From Terriglobia bacterium (GTDB lineage: Bacteria; Acidobacteriota; Terriglobia; Terriglobales; Acidobacteriaceae): 64,000 bases of DNA. The stretch is from contig JAJPJE010000123.1 of NCBI GenBank assembly GCA_021324365.1, forward strand, positions 1 to 64,000. Direction: 5' to 3'. The position numbers and the translations under genes were made by a program. The notes beneath the pieces were generated by a model. It was not told where the DNA came from. It saw only the letters and a list, made by a program, of their open reading frames with translations, and made no database searches. This document shows positions 52,601 to 61,250 of the stretch, piece by piece. The first letter of the stretch is position 1. Each line of letters opens with the position of its first letter.

Positions 52601-53992
52601 CTTGCGATGGGCGCCAGCCGCATTGTGGTTCAACCCGGCGCAAACCAGTTTGCTTTTCTCGGATACAGCGCCGGTTGGGGGCCGGATCAGTCCTTTACCG
52701 CGGGTGGCACCGCGCTTCAATACACCGGGAATGGATCGGCGTTTAAGATTGGTGGCTCCGGTACAGGGACCAACTTCATCCGCCTGGAAAATTTCCAGAT
52801 CGATGTATCAGGCGGTGGCAGCGCGGCCCGTGCGATGGAAATCGATAACACGATTGGCGGCACGCTAAGCAATTTGAAGCTCCTCGGCTCCATTACGCCC
52901 GGCACCGCCCAGGAAGCCTTGCGCTTCGACGCTACCGGAGGTATGAACGCGTACATGCTGCTGCACAACCTGTACCTCGGAGGCGGTCACAATACATTGC
53001 ACCTCACTGGCGCCTCGGGTCAGGGCAACTCCGCGTTCCAGATCATTGGCGGCACAGCGCGAACCAACAACACCACAGATGGCACGGGAGTGCTGCTCGA
53101 GTATGCGAGTAACGTGAATTTCATGGGCTTCGACGTGGAATCGGCGCTCGTCGGGTATTCCTTCGGTTCGGGAGCCATGCAGAACATCCTCAGCGAGTCC
53201 CGCACGGAAGGGAACACAACCGACTACTCATTCGTTTCCGGTGCGGCGTACAACAAAATTCAAACCGTTACTCTTCCTGTGGTGACCGATGCGGATGGCC
53301 GCAACTCGGTGATGTCGACGCAGGTCTGGATGTTCAAGCGCACCGGTAACCTCAATGTTTATGATCAAACGGATAGTCCGCTGATCTGGAATTGGTATTC
53401 GGGAGCGACGGCAGACCAGAACATTCAGTGGATTTTCAACGACAAGTCCAGTTCCCCGAAGTGGACGATTTATCCGAAGACGAGCATCAATGACTTTGCA
53501 ATCGCACATGCGGGATTCACGCCATACCGACTGGCGCTGTCGAACTCAGGCAGCACCCAACTGAATAGTGAAGCGACGCAGACGCTCGACTTCAATGTGA
53601 CAAGCGGCACCAGTACCGGCGGAGTGCGGTTCGGAAATGGCGCTGGCAGCACTGTTGCTACTGTTACTTCCAGCGGCAAGGGAACCTTCAATGGTGGAGT
53701 TCAAATCGGAACTAACGGCACCGCCTTAACGAAGATGGCGAAGTACACGGCAACGATTTCACCGTCGGCAGTGGCCGCGAATACCTGCGCGACGCAGTCG
53801 TTTACTGTGACAGGGGTGGCGACCGGCGATATGTTCGTTGCCGTGCAGAAGCCGACGGAGCAGACGGGGTTGAATGTAGACCATGGCCACGTGACCGCAT
53901 CGAATACGCTTACCATCAACTTCTGCAACCATACGGCTTCATCGATCACGCCCACCGCGTCCGAGACATACACCTTCCTGGTGGCGCAGTAG
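49610..53992 (+). CDS. secreted modular beta-helix protein with tail-fibre-like repeats and LamG-like insert
   Basis: A 1460-residue exported protein. Order: signal peptide (1-34); an unassigned beta domain (about 38-130, ADGTPAGGTLLISWPAFTSA); phage tail-fibre-like repeats (about 155-250) with AANKAYVDTAV and SSQAATRHYVDT; and a pectate-lyase-3 type beta-helix start (about 325-400, VKDFGARGDAITDDWAAIQA). A LamG/concanavalin-like insert follows (about 425-610), then the resumed helix, a second beta-helix module (about 940-1330) and a C-terminal beta domain. It lies upstream of the Wza-like gene, so a role in binding or trimming surface glycan is plausible. Confidence 0.85.
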   Translation: MTTSWLRGRQCWRLFYLLVSIFLMVLSTMHLQAQTPATTQINDIVYRADGTPAGGTLLISWPAFTSADQKPVAAGSMSVSIGDAGRVNLNLIPNQGATPAGTFYKVVLKLDDGTTMTEYWTVPSMSPATISAIRSSIVPASVAAQMVSRQYLDSNLVSKADNAVVLHNSGDESVAGIKTFAASPMVPTPMISMAAANKAYVDTAVSNVSSGAYVNKNGDTMSGPLSLAGDPVTSSQAATRHYVDTQTATVNTGLAQKLGRIGDTPISLAGLRFASQFSSIQDAITDAGSTGSVLIPADYAGIDNFTNPQNIPIVDLRGGSSGPRGYLNVKDFGARGDAITDDWAAIQAAIDAASAGTGGTDSVYVPKGIYRVLKPLHISRGIKFYGAGENSTTITSGYTNQGPLFVISPPVSLGYTGVPTGPALASGNGSSMYLDGSNNYLLNFRDVSAVELNGRNSLTVELFYKPNARFGSADGTHNILSSSGWTTPVDSNTSLVIQHGANDQIIAMLNVSGTLKAVGTAANAVQAGTTYHIAFTYDGTMLRLFLNGALQGSTTATGAIKQLACEDFLLGPTPGGWLESSFNNPMTNGWVDSIRISSTARYTADFTAPSTKATFDSNTMLLLNFDNNFDQFTTATTPDGAAYLFLRRPGGSYGQVNFLDFRDLNLIGTGPYAIYTVNSRFDNVMTTGYWRGFQLINNDYLNRLTSVKVIGAEKTLFDLGIGPMGGVLTMSDIALTGGHYSFYQDTGSAIIDGLWIEQGNGTEIGAVFKGWANSSLVLNHPVFSAETNPSTNRHAIAFVNMGNVVVNGGVIETSNGAPHIAVHGGTSIIHNGGNYSLVGTAPTTIFRIYTPPTNKVQLVSPMQQWMSVPWSDNMSAMAVLAGADPAASKGVPNGYASLDSNALVPNAQINWAAPGTLGSTSPVAGTFTDLKCQTLAGAKCADAYPGADWGAKVSAAIADLPAGGGLVDARALTGSQSLSSDLVIAKKSVTILAGQTTLAMGASRIVVQPGANQFAFLGYSAGWGPDQSFTAGGTALQYTGNGSAFKIGGSGTGTNFIRLENFQIDVSGGGSAARAMEIDNTIGGTLSNLKLLGSITPGTAQEALRFDATGGMNAYMLLHNLYLGGGHNTLHLTGASGQGNSAFQIIGGTARTNNTTDGTGVLLEYASNVNFMGFDVESALVGYSFGSGAMQNILSESRTEGNTTDYSFVSGAAYNKIQTVTLPVVTDADGRNSVMSTQVWMFKRTGNLNVYDQTDSPLIWNWYSGATADQNIQWIFNDKSSSPKWTIYPKTSINDFAIAHAGFTPYRLALSNSGSTQLNSEATQTLDFNVTSGTSTGGVRFGNGAGSTVATVTSSGKGTFNGGVQIGTNGTALTKMAKYTATISPSAVAANTCATQSFTVTGVATGDMFVAVQKPTEQTGLNVDHGHVTASNTLTINFCNHTASSITPTASETYTFLVAQ

Positions 53993-54015
53993 GGCCTCGC
54001 TCTCGCTGGTTCTGT

Positions 54016-54045
54016 CCCACGTCTGCGAGATTTAGCAGACGTGGG
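54016..54045. other. strong hairpin after the beta-helix gene
   Basis: An 11-bp perfect stem CCCACGTCTGC/GCAGACGTGGG (54016-54026 with 54035-54045) with an 8-nt loop lies 23 bp after the stop codon. No T-run follows, so it may protect the mRNA end or be a REP-like element rather than a terminator. Confidence 0.55.
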
Positions 54046-54080
54046 GCGCCTCGCAGTAACACACCTGCACCTTCCTCTAA

Positions 54081-54102
54081 GCAATCGAAAGATTTCGATT
54101 GC
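54081..54102. promoter_or_regulatory. perfect palindrome upstream of the export gene
   Basis: Two 10-bp perfect inverted arms, GCAATCGAAA and TTTCGATTGC, are separated by GA. It lies about 150 bp upstream of the Wza-like start codon. Size and symmetry suit a dimeric repressor or activator site; the regulator is unknown. Confidence 0.45.
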
Positions 54103-54252
54103 ATCGCGGACGTCTCGCCCCCATGTACTTAGGTTTGATGAGTAACTATGGCGGCCACGAATGCCAAAAAAGCACCTCAGTGCACATCTGGTTACCGCCC
54201 CTATCTATGGCCGCCGTTCGCGTGTGAATTGCGATAGATTGAATCCACTCCG

Positions 54253-55257
54253 ATGGCAAAACTCACGCGGCGCATTCTGATTGCCTCTGCATTACTCGCT
54301 TCTTCCGGCCTCTTGTTGTCGACCCGAGTTGTGGATGCACAGAATCCCGATTCTCTTGTCGGGCCTGTAACCGAAACTGCCGAGGCGACGCCGGCCGCGC
54401 CGTTGCCCAGGCTTTCTGCCCCAGCCCAGTCGAAGCCTGCGTTTATCAAGCTCTCTCCGGGAGACCTGATTGCGGTCAGCGTCGATGGCGTCAGCGACTA
54501 CCGCCCAGAAACCAGAGTCAGCCAGGAGGGCGTGATTTCGCTGCCTTTGATCGGAGACGTTGCCGTTGGCGGCCTTACTACCGAACAGGCGCAGGACGAG
54601 ATCGCGAAGAAAATGAGAGACGGCAACTACTTTCGTGATCCTCATGTGTCTGTGTTCGTGAAGGAGTACGCTTCCATCGGCATTTCCGTGCTTGGCGAGG
54701 TATCTCATCCGGGAGTCTATCCCTCGCTGGGAACGCGACGACTCTATGACGTAATTTCCGCGGCTGGTGGATTTTCCGCTCGTGCTGGCAAAACCGTCAC
54801 CATCACTCATCGCGATCATCCGGAGCAGCCTGTAATCGTAACCGTCGACGCGGATCCAGCCAGGTCAGTCGATAGCAACGTCCAGGTGTTTCCAGGCGAT
54901 ACCATCATGGTTTCGAAAGCCGGCTTGGTTTACGTCGTGGGTGATGTAGGCCGTCCCGGCGGATTCATCATGGACAACAATGAGCACATCACCGTGCTGC
55001 AGGCGCTGGCGTTGGCTCAGGGAGTGAATCGATCGGCAGCTTTGGGTTCCGCGCGCATCATCCGAAAAACGTCCGGGGGCCCGAAGGAAGTTCCAGTTCC
55101 TCTGAAGCGCATGATGGCCGCCAAGGCCACGGACATGGACATGCAGCCCGAAGACATTCTTTTCATTCCCGGCAGCGCCGCGAAGAATATTGTGAAGAGA
55201 ACTGCAGAGTCCGTAATGCAAGCGGCAACCGGTGTAGCCATTTACGGCGTGCATTAG
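54253..55257 (+). CDS. polysaccharide export protein (Wza/KpsD-like) with SLBB domains
   Basis: A 334-residue exported protein that would form or gate the outer-membrane channel for surface polysaccharide. After a signal peptide (about 1-29) and a Pro/Ala linker comes the Poly_export domain (about 75-160: KLSPGDLIAVSVDGVSDYRP, DPHVSVFVKEY). Two SLBB-type units follow (ISVLGEVSHPGVYPSLGTRR and VYVVGDVGRPGGFIMDNNEH). No lipobox cysteine is visible, unlike E. coli Wza. Convergent with, and 8 bp from, a glycosyltransferase operon that also encodes an ABC exporter, which suggests a capsule-type system. Confidence 0.93.
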   Translation: MAKLTRRILIASALLASSGLLLSTRVVDAQNPDSLVGPVTETAEATPAAPLPRLSAPAQSKPAFIKLSPGDLIAVSVDGVSDYRPETRVSQEGVISLPLIGDVAVGGLTTEQAQDEIAKKMRDGNYFRDPHVSVFVKEYASIGISVLGEVSHPGVYPSLGTRRLYDVISAAGGFSARAGKTVTITHRDHPEQPVIVTVDADPARSVDSNVQVFPGDTIMVSKAGLVYVVGDVGRPGGFIMDNNEHITVLQALALAQGVNRSAALGSARIIRKTSGGPKEVPVPLKRMMAAKATDMDMQPEDILFIPGSAAKNIVKRTAESVMQAATGVAIYGVH

Positions 55258-55265
55258 CGCCGGCG

Positions 55266-56438
55266 TTAGCTGATCCCGAGGACCTGAGAATAGAGTTGTA
55301 GCGTGCGTGCGACCATGGTTTCAGTTGCGAATTCCTGTTCCACGCGTTTGCGACCGGCACGACCATACCGGGCCGCCAGCATCGGCTGAGATAACAGGGT
55401 CGAAATCGCCTCTACCAACGCCTGTGTGTCGCCGGGGTGCACGGTAATACCGGTTTGCCCATTTAAGGAAACCCACGGCACACCCGATTCCAACTGCGTG
55501 TTGATGACCGGTTTACTGCAGGCCATCGCTTCCAGTTGAACAATGCCGAAGGCTTCGCTTCGCGCGATAGAGGGAAGCACAAATACATTACACGCGTGAT
55601 AGTAGGGACGCAGATCGTCAACATTTCCGAGAAAGCTGACCTTGTCCTGCGCACCTGAGTGCGAAGCCGTGTCGATCAGTTGCTCGCGCAAGGGTCCGTC
55701 TCCAATCAGCAGAAGATGCGCATCAATGTCGCGCATTGCGCGGATCAGAAACTCGAATCCTTTGTAGTACACCAGGCGTCCCACGGCCAGGACGATTGGC
55801 TTTCCGTAACGAGCGCGAATCTGAGCTACCTGCTCGCGATCGACTAAATCGAAGCTCTGAAACGCGACTCCATGCGGGATCACGTGGCATTTATCCCTGA
55901 ACGGTTGCAACAATGGGGAGTGAGCAACATGGTTCGGCGACAGACTAATGACGGCGTCGGCACGGCGCAGCAAGGCAGCAACTGTTGGTTTCAGCACCTT
56001 GGCCATCCACTTCTGCCGTACGATGTCGCTTAAGACACTCACCACAAGTTTGCCGCGATATCCGCTCAGCAAACACGCGATTACCGCGGGGGGATTCGGC
56101 AGGTGCAGGTGAACCAGGTCGGCGGAGCTTTCCCTCAGAAAGGGAAGCATGCTGGGGCAGAGCGGCGCGGAAGCGACCTGTGCGAAACGCGGCATGCGGG
56201 TGACGCGAATGTCGCAATCACGCTCTTCTATGTAACTGCGAGACTCGTTGGAAACGAGCACATCCACATCGACGACTGACATCAAGCCATGGCAGAGCTC
56301 GCGAAGATGGGTTTCGATGCCGCCGTAATGAGGAGCCCAGAACTTTCCGACCTGCAGGATTCGCGGCCGCCTGATAGGAAGGCATTCGTCCAGTGCGGCA
56401 GTTCCGAGTAGGGGCCGAACTGATGCCTGGGTTACCAA
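55266..56438 (-). CDS. GT4-family glycosyltransferase
   Basis: A 390-residue GT-B enzyme, last gene of the polysaccharide operon. N-terminal domain: ILQVGKFWAPHYGGIETHLR with the Gly-rich acceptor loop. C-terminal donor domain: GKPIVLAVGRLVYYKGFEFL and SEAFGIVQLEAMACSKPVIN, the E-x7-E motif of retaining GT4 enzymes. The start overlaps the preceding gene by 7 bp, so translation is probably coupled. Donor and acceptor sugars cannot be told from sequence. Confidence 0.93.
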   Translation of the reverse strand: MVTQASVRPLLGTAALDECLPIRRPRILQVGKFWAPHYGGIETHLRELCHGLMSVVDVDVLVSNESRSYIEERDCDIRVTRMPRFAQVASAPLCPSMLPFLRESSADLVHLHLPNPPAVIACLLSGYRGKLVVSVLSDIVRQKWMAKVLKPTVAALLRRADAVISLSPNHVAHSPLLQPFRDKCHVIPHGVAFQSFDLVDREQVAQIRARYGKPIVLAVGRLVYYKGFEFLIRAMRDIDAHLLLIGDGPLREQLIDTASHSGAQDKVSFLGNVDDLRPYYHACNVFVLPSIARSEAFGIVQLEAMACSKPVINTQLESGVPWVSLNGQTGITVHPGDTQALVEAISTLLSQPMLAARYGRAGRKRVEQEFATETMVARTLQLYSQVLGIS

Positions 56439-57616
56439 GCGACTATCCTCTGGTAAATGTCAGTCATTTGATGCGCGTATTCGTTCCACTTGAAGCGCGA
56501 TGCCTGCTGGAGGCAGGCTTCACGGCGACCCCGGCGTTCGTATTCAGCCTCGTTCATCAGCTCAAAGAGCTTTCTGGACCATGCTTCAACGTCACCGACC
56601 GGACAATATTCAGCGGCGGTTCCACCAACTTCGCGCAGGGCAGGGATATCGCTGGCGACTACAGGTGTGCCCGAGGCCATAGCCTCAACGATCGGTAAAC
56701 CGAATCCTTCGGCTTCGGAGGGTTGAATAACCACGCGGGCGCGCCGATAGACGGCAGCGAGCAGACTTCGGTCCAACCGAGGCAGCACATCGATCGAACT
56801 CGTCAAATCCAACTTGCGGGTAATCCGATGCTGCTCTCCTGTGAACACGCCACCCACCCTGAGCAAGCGTAATGTGGGAATCCTGGCACGCAGCTTTGCG
56901 AAGATCCCCAGCACATCCTGTATACGTTTTCTCGCAATCGTGCTGCCTACGTGAAGTACCTCCGGGGATTCTCCCGCACGCCGGCCGAGCATATTCGCGA
57001 GCGCCGTATCGGCGCTCTCATTCGGATGTGGACAGAAAGCAGGATCGACGCCGTTGTGGACGACGGAAACACGGTCCGCTTGGGCCAGGTGGTTCGACAA
57101 AAGCTGATCGCGCGTGGCATGCGTATCACAGGTTATCCAAGCCGCCCGTCTCAACCCCGACAGGATGTGGCGGGACATGGCTGAGCGAACAAGATTGCGC
57201 GAACGAGCACCCGGCACCAAGTCTCGGAACGCATCGACATCATGGCAGGTCACAACGACACGCCCTGGTGGCAGCTCGAGCGCAAGATGCGCATAACTGT
57301 GATCGACAATGTGAAACAAATCGAAGCCGGCTCGGAGCACGCGAAGTTCACGCGGGTAGCTGACAAAGCGGCCGAGGATACGATGGAAGTTGTTTAGAGT
57401 CCCAGAGCGCCGGCCGAACGGTTGAGGCATCGGAGGGCGAATTCGGGTCACGTCGACAACCTGCTTATCGTTGCTACTCAAATGATCGCAAAGCATGTCG
57501 CCGACAAGATCCATGCTGGGCCAGTTTTCTTCTTTAAAATCACAGATCACCGCAACCCGGGGGCGGGCCAGCGGAAGGGTTTTCAGTTGCCCGGACGCAC
57601 TGGCAATTGCGTTCAC
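56432..57616 (-). CDS. GT4-family glycosyltransferase
   Basis: A GT-B enzyme of about 394 residues. A GTG at 57616, one base after the stop codon of the previous gene, is preferred as the start; the frame is open to 57712, but that would overlap the upstream gene by 95 bp. Motifs: HVGSTIARKRIQDVLGIFAK in the donor domain and PSEAEGFGLPIVEAMASGTP with the E-x7-E motif. The N-terminal domain includes FHIVDHSYAHLALELPPGRV. It is coupled on both sides within the operon. Confidence 0.92.
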   Translation of the reverse strand: MNAIASASGQLKTLPLARPRVAVICDFKEENWPSMDLVGDMLCDHLSSNDKQVVDVTRIRPPMPQPFGRRSGTLNNFHRILGRFVSYPRELRVLRAGFDLFHIVDHSYAHLALELPPGRVVVTCHDVDAFRDLVPGARSRNLVRSAMSRHILSGLRRAAWITCDTHATRDQLLSNHLAQADRVSVVHNGVDPAFCPHPNESADTALANMLGRRAGESPEVLHVGSTIARKRIQDVLGIFAKLRARIPTLRLLRVGGVFTGEQHRITRKLDLTSSIDVLPRLDRSLLAAVYRRARVVIQPSEAEGFGLPIVEAMASGTPVVASDIPALREVGGTAAEYCPVGDVEAWSRKLFELMNEAEYERRGRREACLQQASRFKWNEYAHQMTDIYQRIVAW

Positions 57617-57617
57617 G

Positions 57618-58895
57618 TCATCGCCCCCGGTAAATTGCACAATGCTCGAATTCTTGCATGTGCAGGGGATCGGCGAGCGGTTCAGCATGCCGTTCCCTAG
57701 TGACTTGCGCAAAGGTGCGGAGCAGTAAATCCATATGCCGGCTCAGGCTGAATTCCCGCGCGCGTGCCAACGCTTTCGTCCTGAGAATCAGGTAATGCCT
57801 CGAATCGGAGAGAGCTCGATCGATTGCGTCAGCCAGTCCTACCGATGTTGGTGGCGTTGCCGGCGCAAGATGACCGTTTTCACCCTCGTGCAGCCATTCC
57901 GGAATACCGCCGTTAGCGAAAGCCACCGCGGGGACCCCACACAGCCCTGCTTCGAGTCCTGAGAGTCCGAAAGGTTCCGGCCACACACTCGGCATCACCA
58001 GTAGATGTGTTTCGGCAAAAAGGTCGGAGGTGCGAGTGTGCCATCCGACGAAGGAAATCTGGATGCGGTCACTACGAAGTTTCTCAGCCAGACGCTGCCA
58101 TTCCCGAAGCGCGGGACCATCTCCCGCGAAGGTTACAGAGAGGGGCCGGCCAATCTTTTCAGCCACTAAAGGGAGTGATTTCAGGAGAAGTTCGCCGCCT
58201 TTGAGCGCGTGAGCGCGTCCCAGAAAAAGCAGACGCCAAGGCTCGCCCGGCGCCGGAAGAGTAAAAGCGCCGATTGCAGAAGGACCAACAGGAGCTTTTG
58301 AGGCAAACAGATAAACGCACTCCGCGGCGATGCCTTGTTCCAAAAATGTTCTGACGAGAAACTCCGAATTCGTCAGGACTCGCCGGTATCCCCTAAGCAG
58401 CCGCAGTCGCCGCATCTGCACTCGGTATCTGCGCAGCATCGTGATCGGACTGTAGCCGCCGCAACCCCTGGGAAGATAACAGGCCAGACAGGCTGCCCCG
58501 AACTCGCGCGTGCAAGGCATGACATGAGGCCGCGCATAAGTTTTTGATCCACTGATACATTGGCCGTAGTAGTCGTGAGCGTAAAAAACAGACGGCGCGA
58601 TTCGCTGAATGTTTTCTTCGAAGCACACTTCCTCGAGGCCGTGGAGATAAATCAGATCGGGGGCCCAGCTGATGAGACGAAGAATGGCAAGCGCAGCCCC
58701 ATGATCTTGCGCAGACCAGCACTGAGTTTTCGGCGGAACCTGAATGGCAGGGCGAGAACGATCGCCATGGCCCTCAAACACCACGGCTACCGAGTGGCCA
58801 GCCCGCTCCAGAGCCGGCAAGAGGTCTTCAATATAAGTTTCCGCGCCGCCAATCTTGCGGGCAGCACGAGTGACCACCGCAATACGCATCGACAC
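57618..58895 (-). CDS. GT4-family glycosyltransferase
   Basis: A 425-residue GT-B enzyme. The N-terminus has RKIGGAETYIEDLLPALERA. A cysteine-rich insert follows (CTREFGAACLACYLPRGCGG), the pattern of a small zinc-binding loop seen in some GT4 enzymes. The donor domain shows WRLLFLGRAHALKGGELLLK and WPEPFGLSGLEAGLCGVPAV with the E-x7-E motif. It starts 58 bp after the previous gene, the widest gap in this operon. Confidence 0.92.
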   Translation of the reverse strand: MSMRIAVVTRAARKIGGAETYIEDLLPALERAGHSVAVVFEGHGDRSRPAIQVPPKTQCWSAQDHGAALAILRLISWAPDLIYLHGLEEVCFEENIQRIAPSVFYAHDYYGQCISGSKTYARPHVMPCTREFGAACLACYLPRGCGGYSPITMLRRYRVQMRRLRLLRGYRRVLTNSEFLVRTFLEQGIAAECVYLFASKAPVGPSAIGAFTLPAPGEPWRLLFLGRAHALKGGELLLKSLPLVAEKIGRPLSVTFAGDGPALREWQRLAEKLRSDRIQISFVGWHTRTSDLFAETHLLVMPSVWPEPFGLSGLEAGLCGVPAVAFANGGIPEWLHEGENGHLAPATPPTSVGLADAIDRALSDSRHYLILRTKALARAREFSLSRHMDLLLRTFAQVTRERHAEPLADPLHMQEFEHCAIYRGR

Positions 58896-58953
58896 CCGAC
58901 CCGGAGCTGCAAGGAAACTTGGCGAATTCTACCTGTCTGGAGGGGCAGAAGGA

Positions 58954-60114
58954 TTATCGAAGTTGATGCGCCGAGAGAGAAGCAAAGCAGGGGCGGCTGT
59001 TTCGGAGAGCAGTGACAACGTGTTCGAAGTCGAAGCGTTCCCGGTAGAGCCTCAATCCTGCTTCGGCCAGTTGCTCCCGCTGTTCCGTCGACTCAATGAG
59101 ATTGCAGGCTAACTTTGTCAAGGCCATCACATCGGCAGCAGGCGCCATCGCGACCGCCGCCGTTTCCAGCCACAAGGGTTCTGATAAATGCCCCAATGTC
59201 GTTACCACGGGAATGCCGTGCGCAATACCGGCCATTAAGCTGGTGCGTCGAGAACTGGCGCCGTCGGGGTACGGTTGAATTAGCAGGTCGCAGGCAGCCA
59301 GATGCGCCGAAAGGGCCTCGCGGGACAGATGGCCGGTCGCAAACAGGCGGCCTGACAGATCCGGGTTATTCGCAATCAGTTCGGCGCGCAATTCTTCTCC
59401 GCCAGAGCCCAGGAGAAGAAACCGTTGAGTCGAATAGCGCTTCAGAATTTCGGTAACTATTGGGTCGAGCATACTGCGAATGGACTGAGAATAGGTTCCA
59501 AGATGTCCGATCAGCAGCGCGCCGCTGGCAAACTTCTCATGGAGTAATCGTGCCTCTTCTCTGCTGGAGCAATTGGGTATGGTACTTGGAATCGGCAGCC
59601 ACTCCATTTGCAGATCAGCAGGCGCAAACGGGTGCAGCATCGGTTTCCATGCAGGGATGGAAAGCCACACTCGATCGGCTGCCCCGAGTAGTGTCTTCAC
59701 CATCAGTCGATGTACGGCCGCAGCAACGCTCTGACGGAGGCCGCGAAATTCCAGGAAAGGCTCGTGCACCATGATTTGCAGAGCGTCTCCGTGAATTCGC
59801 ACGCGTCGCTCGAGCCAGCGGCAGAAGCCAAGATTCATCGAGCGTTGCCCATACCCGTGGGGAACCCATTGCAGCAACAGAACGCGCGGGGAAGCGTATT
59901 GATTCAGAAGTTGATCGCATACAGCTAGTGATTTCGAATCGAATGTCCCGAGCGCACGATGCAGATTTGTGTCGGCAGTACCGGAATTCCCCGGGGCCCA
60001 CACATGTACTGCGTCGCCGCTCTGCCGGAGCGCGGCGGACAACTGCTCGCCGTAGTCACTGACGCCTCCAACCTGTGGAGGATACTCGCAGGTAATCAGG
60101 TGCCACTCAGTCAT
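58954..60114 (-). CDS. GT4-like glycosyltransferase
   Basis: A GT-B protein of about 386 residues. ATG at 60114 overlaps the previous stop by 8 bp (ATGACTGA), a coupling arrangement preferred over the ATG at 60129. N-terminal: WHLITCEYPPQVGGVSDYGE. Donor domain: GALLIGHLGTYSQSIRSMLD and YPDGASSRRTSLMAGIAHGI. The first Glu of the usual E-x7-E motif is replaced in this segment, as in a subgroup of GT4-like proteins, so the sugar donor may differ from that of its neighbours. Confidence 0.88.
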   Translation of the reverse strand: MTEWHLITCEYPPQVGGVSDYGEQLSAALRQSGDAVHVWAPGNSGTADTNLHRALGTFDSKSLAVCDQLLNQYASPRVLLLQWVPHGYGQRSMNLGFCRWLERRVRIHGDALQIMVHEPFLEFRGLRQSVAAAVHRLMVKTLLGAADRVWLSIPAWKPMLHPFAPADLQMEWLPIPSTIPNCSSREEARLLHEKFASGALLIGHLGTYSQSIRSMLDPIVTEILKRYSTQRFLLLGSGGEELRAELIANNPDLSGRLFATGHLSREALSAHLAACDLLIQPYPDGASSRRTSLMAGIAHGIPVVTTLGHLSEPLWLETAAVAMAPAADVMALTKLACNLIESTEQREQLAEAGLRLYRERFDFEHVVTALRNSRPCFASLSAHQLR

Positions 60115-61243
60115 TTTCTTTTCCGCCATAGATTTGCAAGCAGCGCTCGACTACTGCAGGCCATGCGAATTTCTCAAGCACCCGCTGGCGTCCTGCAGCA
60201 CCCATAACATCGGCTTGTTCCCGGTGCTGCTGCAGCCAGAGCAGCTTTTCGCGCAGCGCGTCCGGGCGATTCGCAGGCACCACGAATCCGGTTACTCCGT
60301 CGACTACAATCTCGGGCATGCTCGCCACGTCGGTGCAGATGGCAGGCGTCCCACAAGCCATCGCTTCCAGCAGGGTTTGTCCGAGCAATTCAGGGATCTG
60401 ACTGTGCCCACCATAGAGGTCGACGTACACGCTGGGCAGTACCAGGCAGAGTGCTTGCCGGTAGGCTTCCAAAATCATGTCGTCGTGAGCAGCGGTTCGG
60501 AAGCTGACAGGCTTGCCGGCGGCGAGTGCCTGCAAGTCTGCAAAGTAACGATCGTTCAGCTTGGGGCCGATGATGCTGAGACGTAATTCGGGAAGAACAC
60601 TCCTGGGCCGGATGGCTCGGATGAGGTCGTCGATTCCCTTATGGGGAAGCAATCGGCCCACGAACAGCACCTGATCACGTCGCGATTTTCCCGGAGATGG
60701 CGAGAACTTCTCGGTATCCACGCCGCCGAGGATGACGTGAGCCCGGCGCTGCCCTTCCTGACCAAAGACTCGCCGGCTGTATTCACTGATGTGCAGGTGC
60801 CCGTGATACCACCGATCCGTCGAGAGGTAGGACGAAATATCCCAACCGCCGCCTCCGAGTTCAGTAACGAAGACTTTGCGACTCGTGATACGTGATATCG
60901 CCGCCGCCATGCTACTCGCCGCGACATGTTGCTGATGGCAATGAACCACATCGGCTCGCAGGATTTCGCGAACGATGTTCCAGGAAAGCGGATTCATGCG
61001 ATTCCCGCGAACGTAGTGGGGCCGTCCAATAACGCGAATGCGCAAGTTACCCATGCCTTCTTCGCGGGATTCGGGCCCAAACGTCAAAAGTTGAGTCGAT
61101 ACGCGTTCCGCCATGTGCCGGGCTAGTTCGAGCGCATAGCGCTCGGCGCCACCGATGACCCCATCACTTCCAAATAACGCGGGAACAATATGAAGCACAC
61201 GCGGTTCAGATATCCCGGACGTTCGCTCGTCAGCGGAAGTCAT
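60107..61243 (-). CDS. GT4-family glycosyltransferase
   Basis: A 378-residue GT-B enzyme. Motifs: VIGGAERYALELARHMAERV, VLFVGRLLPHKGIDDLIRAI and PELLGQTLLEAMACGTPAIC, with the E-x7-E motif. It begins 7 bp after the Wzt-like ATPase gene, so it is the first glycosyltransferase read after the exporter genes. A long Arg-rich N-terminal extension is absent and length is normal. Confidence 0.93.
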   Translation of the reverse strand: MTSADERTSGISEPRVLHIVPALFGSDGVIGGAERYALELARHMAERVSTQLLTFGPESREEGMGNLRIRVIGRPHYVRGNRMNPLSWNIVREILRADVVHCHQQHVAASSMAAAISRITSRKVFVTELGGGGWDISSYLSTDRWYHGHLHISEYSRRVFGQEGQRRAHVILGGVDTEKFSPSPGKSRRDQVLFVGRLLPHKGIDDLIRAIRPRSVLPELRLSIIGPKLNDRYFADLQALAAGKPVSFRTAAHDDMILEAYRQALCLVLPSVYVDLYGGHSQIPELLGQTLLEAMACGTPAICTDVASMPEIVVDGVTGFVVPANRPDALREKLLWLQQHREQADVMGAAGRQRVLEKFAWPAVVERCLQIYGGKEND

Positions 61244-61250
61244 TCATGGC

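Noticed and set aside
49610-53992. Prophage tail gene
   Set aside because: It has a signal peptide and lies among polysaccharide genes. No other phage structural, lysis or integrase gene is in the window.
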